64,000 nucleotides of DNA from Brachypodius melanocephalos (GCA_013398615.1 VZSR01002145.1:6501158-6565157), one strand, 5' to 3'. Counted from the stretch's first letter, positions 40,001 to 48,360 are shown. Translations and numbers: made by a program. Notes: generated from the sequence alone by a model not told the origin.

Positions 40001-42033
40001 AACATGAAACTCCCCATCTGCCTTTGCAGAACAAACCTGGAAAAATCCAGTGGGAAACAGCCTCTGGCACTGGCAGAGATGTGTGTGCCCATCCCTCCCC
40101 TGTTCCTCAAAACAGCTTCAGGTTGTTGTGGTGAAATGAGACATTACAAGAAGACAGTATGGACAGCTGAGAGACAGCTTCACATCCAGATCATCCAGCA
40201 AAACAGGGATCTTCCTCCAAGATCCAGAGCAGGAATGCAGACAACATCAAACAAACATGAGCACCTTTCAAATGATGCTGGCTATTGCTGAATAATAGCA
40301 ACTGAGTTCATTAGATTGCTACAGAGATCAAACTGAACTTGAATTAACCTTGAAAAAAGAGGGAATCAGCATATTTCTCTTGTGTACAGCACCAGCAGTC
40401 GTGTACTGTTGCTACACTCTCTGTTTCAATATTTGCAAAGCATCCACAGCTTTTCAAACAAAGTGGAAGCCAAAAGATTGATAAGGACCTTGCTGGGCCG
40501 TGCTGCAGAAGGTCTCCTTGCAGAGACATGGTCTTTAGGACTTCAAAAACAAAGGCAATAACTCATTTTCCTCTGCAAATTTCCCTTTGATGAGCCTTGC
40601 TCCCAGCTCGGGTCTGTGTGGGAGCAGAGGGAAGAGAGAAGGAAAACCATCACAGCCACAACACGAAGTGTCTGACTGCAGAACTAAATCAGAGACAGGA
40701 CACACTCTGCCTGACTTCCCGAAGGGATCTGGGAAGGTAGAGCCTCCTTCCCCCTCCCCAGAGTCCAGCCAGGCCCCACTGAGGTTGCCATCAGTCTCTA
40801 CACGATGTTACCCACACAAGAGCTGAGCAGCACAAGCCAGCAGAGAGGGGAGTGATGTCAGGACAGGCTCTGGTTGTCCTTTGCCAGCGAGCCAGACAGA
40901 GAAAATCCTGGAAAGCGAAGAAAGGTACAGCTGGCCACAGCCTGGGAGGGAAGGGCTGATTCACATCTCTCTGAGGCCAGGCCTGTGTCTCTCTTGGATT
41001 CAGGACTGCACACTCAGGGGTCACTCACCAGCCCCTCTCTCCTGCCCTGCCAGAGGAGCCCACCTGCCAGCCCCTGCTGCTCAAACAACCCAGCTCCCTT
41101 TTGTCCTTTGCACTCCCTTTTGTCCTTTGCACTCCAACAATTCTGCTCCCCAGAATTTCATTCCCCTCACTCCTTCATTTTCCTGTAGTGAAATATAACT
41201 GTGAAGGCTTTGAGGAGGCTCCAGACTTCACTTCAGCACAAACAATTCCCAAATTACCATAATATCATGTACTGGCCTCAAAAACACCGCACAACCACCA
41301 CCTCCCTCCACAAAGGTTTCTCCCTAAATTCTTTTATGTCATTGATAAGCATCAGTTAATGAAAAATAACAGCAGTAAATACCTTAAAGGGACCAAAGCA
41401 TGATAAGTAACAGCCAGGAGTGGGCTGTCAAAGGAGGGACCACAGACCAAAGGGGAATGCTGACTCAGCTGCTTTCCTGCTAGACTGGAACAATTTATCT
41501 GAATCCCAGTAGGTAGAAATTAAAACTCTTTGTAGGAAAAAAAAACAAAAACCAAACCTCCACAATGTGAAGGTCTCCCCCTAATATCTGTCTCCACTAA
41601 ACTATGCATGAGAGCCTCCCATCCTTCAGAAAAGGGATAAAAAAGAGCAGGACTGGTCTGCACTTGAAGAAATACAGCAGAGCAGAGGGAGGGCAGGTGT
41701 GACAGGCAAACAGAGACAAATAAATGCCATGATGGCAACACATGGCACGGTATTTCTGAGGTCTGAGCATTATTTTGGAGGAGCTGGGCTGAGGCAGGGA
41801 TGCAGCCACATAGGAAGGGAAGGAGCAGGGCTAGAGACAAACACTGCCTCATTTTCTGGCCATGGAGAGAGGAAGAGGCACCTGATCTCTCCAGGCCTGC
41901 CAACTCAACATGTTTTTCACCAGAAACTCTTGGAAATTTTGTCAAACAGGAGAATAAAGGCAGCTCCTTACCTTGGCCTCCAGCGTGTTCAGCCTCTCGG
42001 TCATGTCGGCGAGCCTGGTGCAGTTCATGCATT
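4887..42033 (-). CDS. COL26A1: COL26A1 (EMID2), 5'-partial, 12 exons, 365 codons
   Basis: Joined minus-strand CDS: exons c(42033..41972), c(31406..31253), c(28371..28327), c(25261..25145), c(23961..23809), c(17937..17845), c(16455..16394), c(14070..14008), c(10394..10350), c(9015..8971), c(8344..8260), c(5059..4887). The junctions keep one frame and give 365 residues plus stop (numbered here from the Glu before CMNC). Domains: Cys linker and coiled coil 1-30, acidic/Pro segment 31-87, collagen domain 88-153 (22 triplets), linker 154-193, collagen domain 194-280 (29 triplets), coiled coil about 284-306, basic tail 310-365. Diagnostic strings such as TRLADMTERL, LLLEAAER, GVLYSLQP and LREALKILAERVLILEHMIG match COL26A1 as I remember it, and fit better than the paralogue EMID1. 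The product is a secreted extracellular-matrix protein, described in mammals from testis and ovary. The signal peptide and EMI domain are not in these exons, so the model is 5'-incomplete. Confidence 0.93.
5060..8259 (-). other. COL26A1 intron (last)
   Basis: This 3.2-kb intron lies between the coiled-coil and terminal exons. It has a T12 run near 6191-6203 and an AT-rich block at about 6200-6700. No coding segment or recognisable repeat was seen. Confidence 0.8.
8260..8344 (-). CDS. COL26A1: COL26A1 exon: C-terminal coiled coil
   Basis: This 85-nt exon has acceptor TTCTTGCAG, donor GTAAGC, and runs phase 0 to phase 1. It encodes GEGVQQLREALKILAERVLI followed by LEHMIGIH. The heptad-like Leu/Ile spacing indicates a parallel coiled coil that could register or nucleate the collagen trimer. 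This is the most conserved segment of the family: it is near-identical in mammalian COL26A1 and very close in EMID1, and I would call it the anchor for the family assignment. The last G joins the final exon to form Asp. Confidence 0.97.
8345..8970 (-). other. COL26A1 intron, 626 bp
   Basis: This is the shortest intron of the gene in this window. I saw nothing in it beyond splice signals. Confidence 0.8.
8971..9015 (-). CDS. COL26A1: COL26A1 exon: end of collagen domain 2
   Basis: This 45-nt exon has acceptor TTTTAG, donor GTAAGG and phase 0 at both ends. It encodes GEPGKKGEEGDKGTD, the last five triplets of the second helix, rich in Lys-Glu pairs. Mammalian COL26A1 has GEPGVKGEEGEK at the same place. 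It lies 626 bp upstream of the coiled-coil exon, the shortest intron in the gene here. Confidence 0.94.
9016..10349 (-). other. COL26A1 intron, 1.3 kb
   Basis: No repeat was recognised. A short Gly-Pro-like reading on the plus strand near 10038-10073 was judged to be chance. Confidence 0.8.
10350..10394 (-). CDS. COL26A1: COL26A1 exon: collagen domain 2 with GLPGER motif
   Basis: This 45-nt exon has acceptor TTCCAACAG, donor GTAAGT and phase 0 at both ends. It encodes GQAGLPGERGIKGFP, five triplets. GLPGER, if Pro is hydroxylated, is GLOGER, an integrin-binding motif known from fibrillar collagens. The mammalian GLAGERG segment appears to correspond. It can be skipped without frame change, and 45 nt is a canonical collagen exon length. 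Confidence 0.94.
10395..14007 (-). other. COL26A1 intron, 3.6 kb
   Basis: It contains A/T homopolymer stretches near 10960-10990 and 11300, and no recognised gene or transposon. Confidence 0.8.
14008..14070 (-). CDS. COL26A1: COL26A1 exon: collagen domain 2
   Basis: This 63-nt exon has acceptor TCTTCTAG, donor GTAAGG and phase 0 at both ends, with seven Gly-X-Y triplets: GLPGSPGQPGPKGSKGDRGER. The Lys/Asp/Arg-rich second half would form interchain salt bridges. It begins with Gly and ends with a Y-position residue, the standard collagen exon arrangement. I do not recall an equivalent in mammalian COL26A1, but EMID1 has a similarly long charged helix before its LREALKILAERVLILE segment, so this exon may be ancestral. 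Confidence 0.94.
14071..16393 (-). other. COL26A1 intron, 2.3 kb
   Basis: It contains a possible ancient CR1/L3-like stretch (listed separately) and AT-rich blocks. No further exon was seen. Confidence 0.8.
15370..15700 (+). mobile_element. Possible ancient CR1/L3-like LINE remnant
   Basis: Segments such as GTTAAACTGCATCTGTCATTT and the following GGCAAACTTT context resemble the 3' non-coding part of old CR1/L3-type LINEs of reptiles (TTAAA-TTCATCTGCCATTT-like). The copy is heavily diverged and the boundaries are approximate. The call comes from memory of consensus motifs and was not aligned. Confidence 0.3.
16394..16455 (-). CDS. COL26A1: COL26A1 exon: collagen domain 2
   Basis: This 62-nt exon has acceptor CCCACCAG, donor GTAAGG, and runs phase 1 to phase 0. 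The split Gly plus PPGASGPKGPPGPTGAPGSQ makes seven complete triplets. It resembles the mammalian PPGPPGTPGSQ segment. This exon switches the gene from the phase-1 exon block upstream to the phase-0 block downstream (three exons of 63, 45 and 45 nt), so skipping it would shift the frame. The GTAAGG donor abuts CAA (Gln), giving a canonical boundary. Confidence 0.94.
16456..17844 (-). other. COL26A1 intron, 1.4 kb
   Basis: Nothing was recognised apart from splice signals. Confidence 0.8.
17845..17937 (-). CDS. COL26A1: COL26A1 exon: linker end and start of collagen domain 2
   Basis: This 93-nt exon has acceptor GTGCCGCAG, donor GTGACA and phase 1 at both ends. It completes the Asn codon from the upstream exon and reads GEPQLASTVIDTIMA, then GLPGPRGAPGPAGPPG. 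The linker matches the mammalian GDSRLASAIVDTVLAG segment residue for residue in pattern. It has high GC and several CpGs. The 100-N gap 244 bp beyond its 5' end does not remove coding sequence: the flanking exons join in phase and match the family without a break. Confidence 0.97.
18182..18281. other. Assembly gap, 100 N
   Basis: Exactly 100 N, the usual placeholder for a gap of unknown size. The left flank is an AT-rich near-repeat (TGTGTTTTATA occurs twice, about 30 bp apart). Confidence 0.98.
18282..19260. mobile_element. Possible LTR/ERV-derived stretch
   Basis: Composition changes abruptly to AT-rich right after the gap. An AATAAA lies close to the edge, and the stretch looks like non-coding LTR sequence of passerine endogenous retroviruses. 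I cannot define LTR ends, a primer-binding site or any retroviral coding sequence, so this is a weak impression. It could simply be unique intron. Confidence 0.2.
21145..21290 (+). mobile_element. CR1 LINE 3' fragment
   Basis: The stretch from GGCTGCCCAGGGGAGTGGTGG to GGTCTTTTCCAACAGTGATGA-TTCTG follows the CR1 3'-end consensus (CCATCCCTGGAAGTGTT, GACATGGTTTAGTGGT, GGTTGATGG-TGGACTTGA). It is 5'-truncated, as most avian CR1 copies are. Confidence 0.85.
22723..22740 (+). repeat. GGAAG-type simple repeat
   Basis: Short run of GGAAG/GGGAA units. Confidence 0.6.
23809..23961 (-). CDS. COL26A1: COL26A1 exon: end of collagen domain 1 and start of linker
   Basis: This 153-nt exon has acceptor CTACACAG, donor GTAAGT and phase 1 at both ends. 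Its first part continues the triple helix (MLGPQGPRGLPGETGIPG, then three GPP triplets). The helix ends at Ala-Thr-Pro. The second part is non-collagenous: LTFQQGVLYSLQPTAEKE, ending in a split Asn codon. LGPxGPRGLPGE and G-x-LYSLQP are strongly conserved in COL26A1 as I know it. This gives confident orthology and fixes the end of the first collagen domain after 22 uninterrupted triplets. Confidence 0.97.
23962..25144 (-). other. COL26A1 intron, 1.2 kb
   Basis: Nothing was recognised apart from splice signals. Confidence 0.8.
25145..25261 (-). CDS. COL26A1: COL26A1 exon: collagen domain 1, first half
   Basis: This 117-nt exon has donor GTGAGT and phase 1 at both ends. It encodes 13 Gly-X-Y triplets including both split glycines, from GIPGQVGPPGPV to GERGPAGPPG. 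The charged block GPKGEKGQPGERG is typical of helix-stabilising Lys-Gly-Glu pairs and contains GQPGER, which has the form of GxOGER integrin-binding motifs. Proline at the Y position would be hydroxylated. Mammalian COL26A1 has a corresponding SKGDRGQTGEKGPAGPPG region. The exon is a multiple of 9 nt (13 x 9), as in many collagen exons. Confidence 0.95.
25262..28326 (-). other. COL26A1 intron, 3.1 kb
   Basis: It contains a possible decayed collagen exon at c(27984..27933), listed separately, and no recognised transposon. Confidence 0.8.
27933..27984 (-). pseudogene. Possible collagen-exon relic
   Basis: After a pyrimidine-rich acceptor (ATCTGGTTTTACCTGCCAG), the minus strand reads (G)APGASGDAQGIPF in the phase expected from the neighbouring exons: two Gly-X-Y triplets, then irregular. 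The only donor (GTAAAC, ending the exon at 27933) leaves phase 2, which would shift the frame into the next exon. It may be a broken helix exon or chance. Not part of the gene model. Confidence 0.25.
28327..28371 (-). CDS. COL26A1: COL26A1 exon: 45-nt pre-collagen cassette
   Basis: This 45-nt exon has acceptor TTAAGCAG, perfect donor GTAAGT, and phase 1 at both ends. It encodes (D)SKGHRGAEEQLIPQ(G), which is hydrophilic with one G-x-x-G step and then an interrupted stretch that leads into the first triple helix. The length of 45 nt is a classic collagen exon size. I do not recall an equivalent in the mammalian protein, where the Pro/Arg-rich segment leads quickly into Gly-X-Y repeats. Because both ends are phase 1, the exon can be included or skipped without changing the frame. 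The upstream tract is only moderately pyrimidine-rich, so inclusion may be regulated. The call rests on splice sites, phase and composition. Confidence 0.75.
28372..31252 (-). other. COL26A1 intron, 2.9 kb
   Basis: An AT dinucleotide patch lies near 28460. I saw no other exon or element. Confidence 0.8.
31253..31406 (-). CDS. COL26A1: COL26A1 exon: coiled-coil end and acidic/proline segment
   Basis: This 154-nt exon has acceptor TGTGCAG and donor GTAAGG and runs phase 0 to phase 1. It opens with ILLLEAAERSPG, continuing the coiled coil of the upstream exon, and then has the acidic, Pro-rich stretch TWYEELLPDAFPLLNP before RKNGAAA. Mammalian COL26A1 has LLLEAAER followed by a matching W-x-E-x-x-LPDA-x-PL pattern, which makes this the most diagnostic exon for naming the gene. 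It is GC-rich compared with the flanking intron, like the other coding exons here. The final G joins the next exon to make Asp, or makes Gly if that 45-nt exon is skipped. Confidence 0.95.
31518..31560 (+). mobile_element. CR1 LINE 3' end fragment
   Basis: TCCTTGTGGGGCCCTTCC and CTCAGGATATCC match the very 3' end of CR1 (CCTTGTGGGTCCCTTCCAACTCAGGATATTC). It is short and diverged. Confidence 0.5.
33973..34034 (+). repeat. Poly(A) run, 62 bases
   Basis: An uninterrupted run of 62 A, followed by GAAAAAGAAAG. It is much longer than any other homopolymer in the window. It could be the tail of a retroposed RNA inserted in plus orientation, a mononucleotide satellite, or an assembly artefact. Confidence 0.95.
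34700..34970. other. GC- and CpG-enriched intronic patch
   Basis: The patch is locally high in GC, with CpG clusters (GCACGCGGGAGCGGGGCCGG; CCCGGGGCTCGAAG). A 273-codon plus-strand reading frame (34337-35158) spans it, but that frame has no recognisable domain and I do not call it a gene. It could be a small regulatory or promoter-like island. Confidence 0.35.
34770..34852 (+). repeat. 80-bp duplicated module, copy 1
   Basis: Very similar to 36095-36176: GATGGAAAA, then CAGCAGGCACCTTCTG, then an identical stretch of more than 25 bases through AGAGAAGAGACAAAAG. Differences are small indels and substitutions. The flanks do not match. Confidence 0.8.
36095..36176 (+). repeat. 80-bp duplicated module, copy 2
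   Basis: Second copy of the module at 34770-34852, same orientation, 1.3 kb away. I do not recognise the family. Confidence 0.8.
38599..38958. repeat. 61-bp minisatellite interrupted by gap
   Basis: A full 61-bp unit (CCCTGCCAGCC..CACCTGCAG..., built of CCTGCAG and CCCTGC submotifs) occupies 38599-38659 immediately before the N run. Another full unit occupies 38885-38945 after it, and a partial one follows to about 38958. The two visible units differ at only two positions. The gap therefore almost certainly lies inside the array. Confidence 0.9.
38660..38881. other. Assembly gap, 222 N
   Basis: 222 N, not the default 100, so it may be an estimated size. It sits inside the 61-bp minisatellite. 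222 bp would hold 3.6 units. Confidence 0.98.
41096..41133 (+). repeat. 19-bp direct duplication
   Basis: Two perfect adjacent copies of CCCTTTTGTCCTTTGCACT. Confidence 0.9.
41972..42033 (-). CDS. COL26A1: COL26A1 exon: Cys linker and start of coiled coil
   Basis: This 62-nt exon lies between a TCTCTCTAG acceptor and a GTAAGG donor. It starts with the last two bases of a split codon (Glu if the preceding exon ends in G), and then reads CMNCTRLADMTERLNTLEAK, ending in phase 0. In COL26A1 this segment directly follows the EMI domain. The two cysteines are probably disulphide-bonded, and N-C-T is a possible N-glycosylation sequon. From TRL onward the hydrophobic spacing suits a trimeric coiled coil ahead of the triple helix, which continues in the next exon. 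The short motif and phase fit are good evidence, although the exon is short. Confidence 0.92.
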
Positions 42034-43746
42034 CTAGAGAGAACAAAACACAGAACTGTCACACTGCCAGGGGCTGGGCATGTTCACCCACAGCTTCAGG
42101 CTGATCCTTTTGGTCCAAGGCACATGGAAAAGTGAGTCAAGATCAGTTATGGGGGGAAAAAAAATATTCAAATCCACTGCACAGGTCACCAGCCACGGCC
42201 ACGTTACATGAACCTTGTTTGGGGATGTTTGGTGGGGCTGAGTGTGGAATTAAGTTCCCAATAAGCAGGAGGCAGATGAAATAAAAATCGGTTTTAAGGC
42301 TTTTCATGCTGCCAACCAGCATGACCTGCTGTCATAGGCAGAGACTCTTGTCCTGCCACTGGTGCAGGCTGGTGTGGCACCTGCTCCTACCTCACAGGAC
42401 GCCAGGCTGCACAACCTCCACTCCATTTAATACTCTCTCCTCTACTGTTTTCCTTCTAAAATGCCAAGGAAAGCAATGAATACACAAAATGCCCATCTCT
42501 GTGGAGTCCTGCTCCATCCCTGGGCCGTGTTACCACTCCCAGACAAATGAGACAAAGCATCCATCTCAGTGACAGCCAGGAAATCCAAGGCAGATCCCAG
42601 GGCTGATGCAGCCCAGAGCTGCAGCATGAAGTGGTTTCCATCTCTCTTTGCTGCAGAGGAGCAGCAGACAGTCAGCAGCCACCAAAGGAGCCCTGACAGG
42701 AGGCCCCAGTGAGAACAAACACTGCCAGAATGAGCTCTGAGTGCAGGTTAAAGTGATTGCTCCCTCCAAAGGACACTCCTTATCTAAACAGAAGGCCTGC
42801 TGCTTTGCCTCTGGTTTCATCTCAGCAATTTTAAAGTGAGGGAAGGAGGATAAAGCCTTGAACAGAGATTTAATCAACAAGGTGCTGTCCCAGTGCTTTG
42901 CAGCAGAGTGGAACTGCCCACTCCCAGCTCTCACAGAAGCTTCCTACACTGGACCCTGAACCTCTCGTGACTTCTGAAGCCCAGCAGTTCTCAAAAAGGG
43001 AAAATGACTTGCAGCATGAAGCATTTCAGAGGACAAACCATCCAAACTCAGGTGATGAATCCCAGCTCATGTCCCATAGAGGAGAAATACATCTCTGTGT
43101 TTTGTGCCCATTAAGAGCCAGAGCCTGTTTCCACTGACTGGCCATGGAAGTATTTAACTCTGGTGTTTCCAGAGGGTTGGGAATGTTGACCTGTAGTTCC
43201 TGAGCCCCTGACTCAGATCACTCAGTGCTGCTGAGGCTGCAATGATGCAGAGGATTTGAGGAAACCCAAAGCTTCTCTGTGACGAGGAATGGGTGAACAT
43301 GAATTTTGACCTGGGTGAACACCCCAACACTTGGGCTCAGCTGTCCCCCCTCAGAAGCTTTGTCCCCTGGGGCACAAGGCCCCCCCAAGAGACCTCTCCA
43401 GTGTCCAGCCCCGGGCACTTCACTGAGCACACTGCATGCCCTGGTGGCTCTCAGTCACACCAAGATTTGAGTGCATGGCTTGGAAGAACAGGAAGCTGGG
43501 CTGTTCCACCCTGGTGATTGACAGGCTAAAAAGATTGAGTGCTAACAGCAACCCACTGCATGCACTTTCCAAAGGAATTCTCACACTGGCCCTCTATGAG
43601 GAGCTGTGTAGCTTCCCAAAGGAGCCAGACATAGATCTTCCACCTCATAATACACAACATTTTGCAGACAAAGCATCTGATGCTTCAGGAACACTCAGAT
43701 GGAGGGATTTCCTCACAGGTCAATACTGACATGGACTTTCACTTAC

Positions 43747-43848
43747 CCAACAGCAAATAACATTTGTTTATTTTCTGCGATAGATCTTGGGCAATATTTT
43801 TTGGCTTGAATCGACCCAAGAACATGCAAGTGCCATAAGTGCACTGTC
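43747..43848 (-). other. Exon-like segment of uncertain status
   Basis: Minus-strand segment with a pyrimidine-rich acceptor (CATTTCCTTCCCCATAG) and a perfect GTAAGT donor, 102 nt, open with phase 1 at both ends, so it could splice in frame ahead of c(42033..41972). It would read (x)QCTYGTCMFLGRFKPK...KCYLLL(x). It does not resemble an EMI or collagen sequence. It is probably a cryptic exon. Confidence 0.2.
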
Positions 43849-44475
43849 CTATGGGGAAGGAAATGGGTGAGGTTTGTTTGGTCTGGATCTGCTTGTGGTG
43901 TGTGAAACAGGGAATTGGTTTCTGTATGTAACTGGCTTCAGGCTTTTGATGTTGCTCATCCCCACAGAAAGATAAGACTGAATAAATCCAGAGCTCCCAG
44001 GAGCCAGAAGACACACCAGATGTGTTACAGAGCAGATAAAATACAGAGTCCTGTTCTCCCTCCTGCTGGCTTGCACATATTAGCAACTCCCATAGGTTTA
44101 GAGACTGCCCTGAACTCTCTGAACACATCTCTGAGATGGGCTGACCACTTATGGTCCCTCTGGAGAGCTCAGCTGATAAAAAAAGGGTTTGTATCACCCC
44201 TGTGCACAGGGGTGAATCAACCAGTTCCCCAGGGGAAGGGCAGGGTTCAGGAACAGCACCAGATCAGCAGCTCTCTCTGCTCCTGAAGAGTGTCTCAAAG
44301 AGCTCCCTCAGGTGCATGTACAACCGAAAAGGTTTGATTTAAATGGACAAAGTGACAGAAGAGGAGAGAAACCAGCAGTGTCACTGCATGTGACATTTGT
44401 ACTAATATGATCTTCATGTCAGTGATGTTGGAACAGGCAGAAAACACAGCCTGGGTCAGAAAGAGAACTACTTAA

Positions 44476-44523
44476 GTTCAAGCTGGATTTGATCTCTGAG
44501 TTCAAGCTGGATTTGATCTCTGA
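44476..44523 (+). repeat. 24-bp direct duplication
   Basis: Two perfect adjacent 24-bp copies, each beginning GTTCAAGCTGGATTTG. Confidence 0.9.
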
Positions 44524-46726
44524 TCCTTTCTGTTGTGAAATGCCTGGAAACCCAGATCCACACCCAAGGTATTTAGGCTGGGCCCTAAAGACACTTAAAT
44601 AATCCAGAAAGTGGATATCCTAATGCAAGAGATCTTACTAAGGCAAGAGTCCTGCCAACAAATCCATGTGACATTTATTTATCTGACCAACAGGCAGACA
44701 AGGCTTTCAAAGGCAGAGATGAATGCTCAGGGCTGCAGTCAGACACTCCATTCAAGGCTCCCTCACAACACAACAGGGGCCAGGATGTTCAGGGTCTGGG
44801 ATCCACATCTGTCCTTGCAGAAAGCCTGAGAATGGTGGTGACAAATCAACCTAATAAATATCTTCCCTAACCACGATGCACTGAAGTATTTGGTGTCTAA
44901 TCTTGATGGCTGGTGGTTCTGTGAAGCTGAATTTTCTGATCTGGGTGAAAGCAATCTGTGTTATTAAAAAGAGCTTGAGAATCTCACATCATTATTTCTC
45001 ATGGAACAAATATAACACTGGGGCAAATGCACACACTCTCTGACCTGGGACTGCAGAGCAGACGCTTTCCATATCTGCAGAAATCCATCACTTGTTGCTA
45101 CACAGAACCACAGTTTATTTCCCTTCTATTCCTAGTTGGCAGATTTGTATTTTTCCAGCTAAACTCTGAGAAAGGAGTTGTGATTTCACTCCATGAATCC
45201 CAACCTCAAAACACATGGTAGGATTTGTTTTAGAAATATTCCAGCAGGGAGGATAAATAATTGAGATAATGAACATGAGACAGTACCAGCATATCCCTTG
45301 ACAGCCAGTCTGTCTCCACGATGTCTCACAGTTACTGTCCCAGCACATCTCTCCCTTCCCATTCCCCCTTTCAGCTGGAATGCAACTGGAGGGATGGGAA
45401 ATTCTAATGTAGTGGAGGACTTCACATGCTGGAAAATAACAGCCCAGGTACTCTGTACCAGCTGTGACTCCCTTAACTCTGACACAAAGGTTCAATCCAT
45501 CTTTGATTAAAGATGAGCCTCCAGCTTTGCCATCAGATCTGTGCCTGAGCTTCCAGTCTGGATACACCCCTGGGGATGACCTAAAGCAGTGAATGATGAC
45601 TTCAGGTACCTTCTAAACCTGGCACTCCTGCTTTGCATAATTTCATTATTAAATAGTTGCACACTTCAGCCTCTCGAGCCTGAAAACCCCACAAATCTTC
45701 AAACTCCTCACTCAAATCCTGACAAGAGCAGTGTGGTAACAGCCCTACACCAACAGGGCTCTAATGGTTTCAGCACAGTTATCACAGTGGCACTGAGGGC
45801 AGTAAAAGAAGAACCAGCCCAGCTTTCACCATGGGGCCACAGGTCAGTTTTGTGTGAAAAGGCAAAGAAACTTCTTGGCACCTTTGCCCCATTTCTCAGC
45901 TCTGACAGCCCACGCTCATTTGTACACCCAGAGTCTCTGCAGAATATTAAAAGAGCTTTTGGTTTCCCTACAGCCAGATGCTCAGTAGATATAAATTGCA
46001 CAGCTCAACTGAAGTCAAGGGATCAAGGCTCTGTCTCTCTTTTTCCTGATGGATTGCTCCAAAATTTGTGTTTCAGAGGGGAGGCAGAGGAGGTGGTTTA
46101 TAACATATGAAAGGGGAGAGAATTCTGGAATCACAAAGCCTTTGTTTAAACAAATAAAGTCTTTGCAGCCAGTTTTTTTTCAAGAGCATATTTTGCTATT
46201 AGAAGAAACTTCAACCTTGCAATGCAATGGGGCGTAGCACACAGGCAGGCTCAGGGACATGAGAATCACATCTGCAGCTCATGCTTCAACCTGCCCAGAC
46301 TCCAAACAACACAATTCCCTCCCCACAGGCTCGCCTTCCTTTCATCCATTGCTAGCTTAATGGAAAGGACGTGTAAAGGACCCAAAGTCAAAGGATGAAA
46401 AAGGCTCAAATGTAACATATACACAGAGAAACAAATGAAATACCTTGATTTTTGTGACTCAACTTGCCTGGCAGCTCTTCTCTCTCCATCTAATCTAGTC
46501 CATCACTTCCATTGCATGGCCATGCCCAAGGAGGACAGGCTGGGTTATTCCCAGGGCAGGGGGGCAAACCAGAGGTGCCAACAACCCATGTTGGAGCCCT
46601 GGAAAGGCAACAGCAGCTCCAGGAAACTCAACACAACAGCTCTGACTGTGCAGCAACTGCAGCATCAGCACTGCCTGGAGCAGTTCCTGCACCACCACAG
46701 CCACAGCTGGGGCTGCACTGCCCTGA

Positions 46727-46818
46727 CCAGTCGGTGACACAGCTCGTGACCAGTCAGTGACACAGCTCGAGACCAATCCGTGACACAGCTCGTGACCAGT
46801 CAGTGACACAGCTCGAGA
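46727..46818 (+). repeat. 23-bp tandem repeat x4 with 46-bp higher-order period
   Basis: Four units at 46727, 46750, 46773 and 46796 share CCA(G/A)T(C)...GTGACACAGCTCG. Units 1 and 3 end CGTGA, and units 2 and 4 end CGAGA. The array therefore looks like a doubled 46-bp dimer. Confidence 0.9.
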
Positions 46819-47784
46819 AGAACCACTTGGGAGAACATTTTGTCTGTCAAAGTAAGCAGGAGACCAGCTTTTCTCAACAGGACAAGTTCAGAGCAGTCTC
46901 TGAGCAAATCTGGAAGAACTCAGCTAAATTCACCCAGTCAGCCATGTTTCTTGGCAAAGAGAAAAGGATGAACTCAAGACTCCCAAGGGAAATAGGAAGC
47001 ACCATCAACTCAGTGAGCACCCAGGATCTCATGCACTGATGTTTTATTTGACACTCTAGAGATAAACCACCAGACCACCGACACTTCATCCCCTTACTGC
47101 CACACACATATGCACACTTCAGCCAGAAAAAGGATGGTGACACTTTCTGACACTGGCACAGGAGGAATTTCAAGTCAAATTCCACAGCAGAAATATGACC
47201 ACAGATCTGCTGTGCCTACCTAGGTGGCCCTCAGCTGGGGGACAGCCAGCCTGGGCTTGCATCTCCACCTCTCTTTAATTTGTCTGATTTGACCCTTCCA
47301 GCCTTTTTACATGGTTACTGAGTTTCCTTAAGTAGTTTATGTTCTGGCCCTTTGCAAAAGCTTTCGCCAGTGCTTGTGAAGGATAGCAGGCCCAAGCCAT
47401 AAATCACAGCCAACCTGGGATCTGTTTTTTCAACACATTTCCTCTAATGAGAGTCAGATGTTGGCTAGATAGGCTTTATTAATTGTGCTTGTTTAGAAGG
47501 GGCCGTGTGTGCAGCGAGGTTTGAGCTGACAGCAGGCAGGGAGGGATGGACGCCTCTGTCACCCGGTAGCCTCTGGCCTGAGGAGCAAAGCTGGGGAATC
47601 AAAGGGCTGGAGAGCTGCTGGAGGGAAGGGCTCTGACCCTGGCCACAGCTCCAGTCCCAGTAAAGCCAGAGCAGGAGCTGTTTGTGCAAGGGGAAGCTCT
47701 GTGAGTTTTGTTTAGTGTAGGATCATTGAGACTCCACTGCTCTGTTTACTGCCCTGGTATTTACTTGCTGTGTGCATTGTAAAC

Positions 47785-48180
47785 CACAGAATCACAGAAT
47801 CACAGAATCACAGAATATCCTGAGCTGGAAGAGACTCAAAGATCATCCAGCTCAAGCCCTGGCCCTGCCCAGACACCCCAGCAAATCCCACCCTGGGCAT
47901 CCCTGAGAGCATTGTCCAAACTCTCCTGGAGCTCTGGCAGCCTTGGGCTGTGCCCATTCCCTGGGGAGCCTGGGCAGTGCCCAGCACCCTCTGGGGGAAA
48001 AAACCTCTCCCTGATATCCCTGAAACAGCTCCAGGCCATTCCCTCAGACCCTGTCAGGGATCACCAGAGAGGAGAGAGCTGTGCCTGACCTTCCTCCTCC
48101 CCTTTTGGCAAAGCCAGTGGCAAGGGAAGGGCCCCACTGGGCAGGGGCTGGCAGAGCCCTGATGATGACAGGAAGGCCAA
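47785..48180 (-). mobile_element. CR1 LINE, 3' end with octamer repeats
   Basis: Read on the minus strand, it ends in four perfect ATTCTGTG units (47785-47816), the diagnostic CR1 tail. Upstream are GATCTTTGAG..CTTCCAGCTCAGGAT and the CR1 block ending in the GGTGATCCCTGACAGGGTC region. The 5' end is truncated, with an approximate boundary. Confidence 0.9.
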
Positions 48181-48360
48181 GCCACCCAACCCAGAGAAGA
48201 GCTGTGCACTCAGTGCCTCTTCTTCCCAACACTTCACACATCCAGCTGCACAAAATTTGTGTTCTGGCTGATCTGCAAACACTGCATGCTCCAACCTGGC
48301 CACAGCCTCACCTCTCACCTTCCCTTTACACACCACGTGCTCTTCTGGTCACTCCAGAGT

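Larger units (their letters stand above)
31407..41971 (-). other. COL26A1 intron, 10.6 kb, with assembly gap
   Basis: It contains a CR1 end fragment, a poly(A) run, an 80-bp duplicated module, a GC-rich patch, a 61-bp minisatellite around a 222-N gap and a 19-bp tandem duplication, all listed separately. No coding exon was recognised. Confidence 0.8.
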
